From: Gammaproteobacteria bacterium
GTDB lineage: Bacteria; Pseudomonadota; Gammaproteobacteria; Steroidobacterales; Steroidobacteraceae
Reading direction: 5' to 3'
NCBI GenBank assembly: GCA_005877965.1
Contig: VBNP01000173.1
Coordinates: 1 to 6,454 of the forward strand
DNA: 6,454 nt
Position numbers and translations under genes: made by a program. The notes below the pieces were generated by a model. The model did not search any database and was not told where the DNA came from. It saw nothing but the letters and a program-made list of their open reading frames with translations. Of the stretch, positions 6,261 to 6,454 are shown piece by piece (the first letter of the stretch is position 1; every line of letters begins with the position of its first letter).

Positions 6261-6290
6261 TGAGCGGCAGAGGTAACACTCTGCCGCTCA
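6261..6290 (+). terminator. Hairpin terminator after the low-complexity protein gene
   Basis: TGAGCGGCAGAG and its exact reverse complement CTCTGCCGCTCA form a 12-bp perfect stem with a 6-nt loop (GTAACA), 16 nt after the stop codon. It is followed by GCC and a short T run (TTTT at 6294-6297). The T tract is short, but the stem is strong. It lies between convergent genes; reading the minus strand, no T run follows the stem, so it is better placed to stop the + strand transcript. Confidence 0.8.
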
Positions 6291-6307
6291 GCCTTTTCCA
6301 GCCGCGC

Positions 6308-6454
6308 TCACCCGGGGGGGCGGTCTCCGGAGAACCTGACGGCGGTGGCGCCCTCTACGCGCCCGATCGTCGCCCGGTCGCTGACGTAGAGATTCACTTT
6401 GCGTTCGAACCTGAGGGTGCCGCCGACGACCGAGCCCGGGCCGACCACGACGCG
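6308..6454 (-). CDS. C-terminal fragment, possibly bactofilin-like (polymer-forming) protein
   Basis: Reading the minus strand, an open frame enters from the right edge and ends at TGA 6308-6310, giving the last 48 residues of a gene whose start lies outside the window. The residues include VVVGPGSVVGGTLRFERK, VNLYVSDRATIG and VEGATAVRFSGDRPPG. The alternation of short hydrophobic strands with glycine turns (GSVVGGTLRFE, LYVSDRATIGRVEG) resembles the beta-helix rungs of bactofilin or polymer-forming cytoskeletal proteins, here the terminal rungs. The frame is convergent with the low-complexity protein gene, with the hairpin terminator between. Codon use fits the neighbours. The product name is tentative because only the end is visible. 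Confidence 0.65.
   Translation of the reverse strand, partial: RVVVGPGSVVGGTLRFERKVNLYVSDRATIGRVEGATAVRFSGDRPPG

Overview
The window is GC-rich DNA (roughly 70% G+C by eye), densely coded, with short intergenic gaps. It reads as a piece of proteobacterial chromosome. The combination of an ECF sigma factor, a membrane anti-sigma factor and a secreted subtilase, together with the codon use, suggests a high-GC Gammaproteobacterium or a relative. That placement is inference, since no rRNA or taxonomic marker is present. No tRNA, rRNA, CRISPR array, insertion sequence or prophage gene is visible.

Left part (42-2688, + strand): a complete formate-tetrahydrofolate ligase gene (fhs) is followed 37 nt later by a 300-residue conserved-looking protein of unknown function. 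That protein has faint ATP-grasp-like features. The two are probably co-transcribed, which would place the unknown protein beside one-carbon/folate metabolism. No terminator separates this pair from the convergent operon that follows.

Middle part (2709-3995, - strand): a two-gene operon encodes an ECF-type sigma factor and, 12 nt downstream, a single-pass membrane anti-sigma factor with a periplasmic domain carrying two cysteines. This is an envelope-sensing transcription switch.

Right part (4034-6244, + strand): divergent from the sigma factor, with only 38 bp between start codons, lies a Sec-exported S8 (subtilisin-like) serine protease with a propeptide and an intact Asp/His/Asn/Ser catalytic set. 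After it comes a secreted low-complexity protein, rich in Gly, Ala and Ser, with no Cys, Trp, Tyr or Phe after its signal peptide. A palindrome and a possible ECF-type promoter lie between these two genes, and a perfect 12-bp stem hairpin closes the unit. The simplest reading is a regulated export module: the sigma/anti-sigma pair senses an envelope cue and controls the protease and perhaps the low-complexity protein. The protease could act on the anti-sigma factor, on the low-complexity protein, or on neither; the sequence alone does not decide.

Right edge (6308-6454, - strand): the last 48 codons of a gene that runs out of the window. Its short beta-strand/turn pattern resembles the end of a bactofilin-like (polymer-forming) protein.
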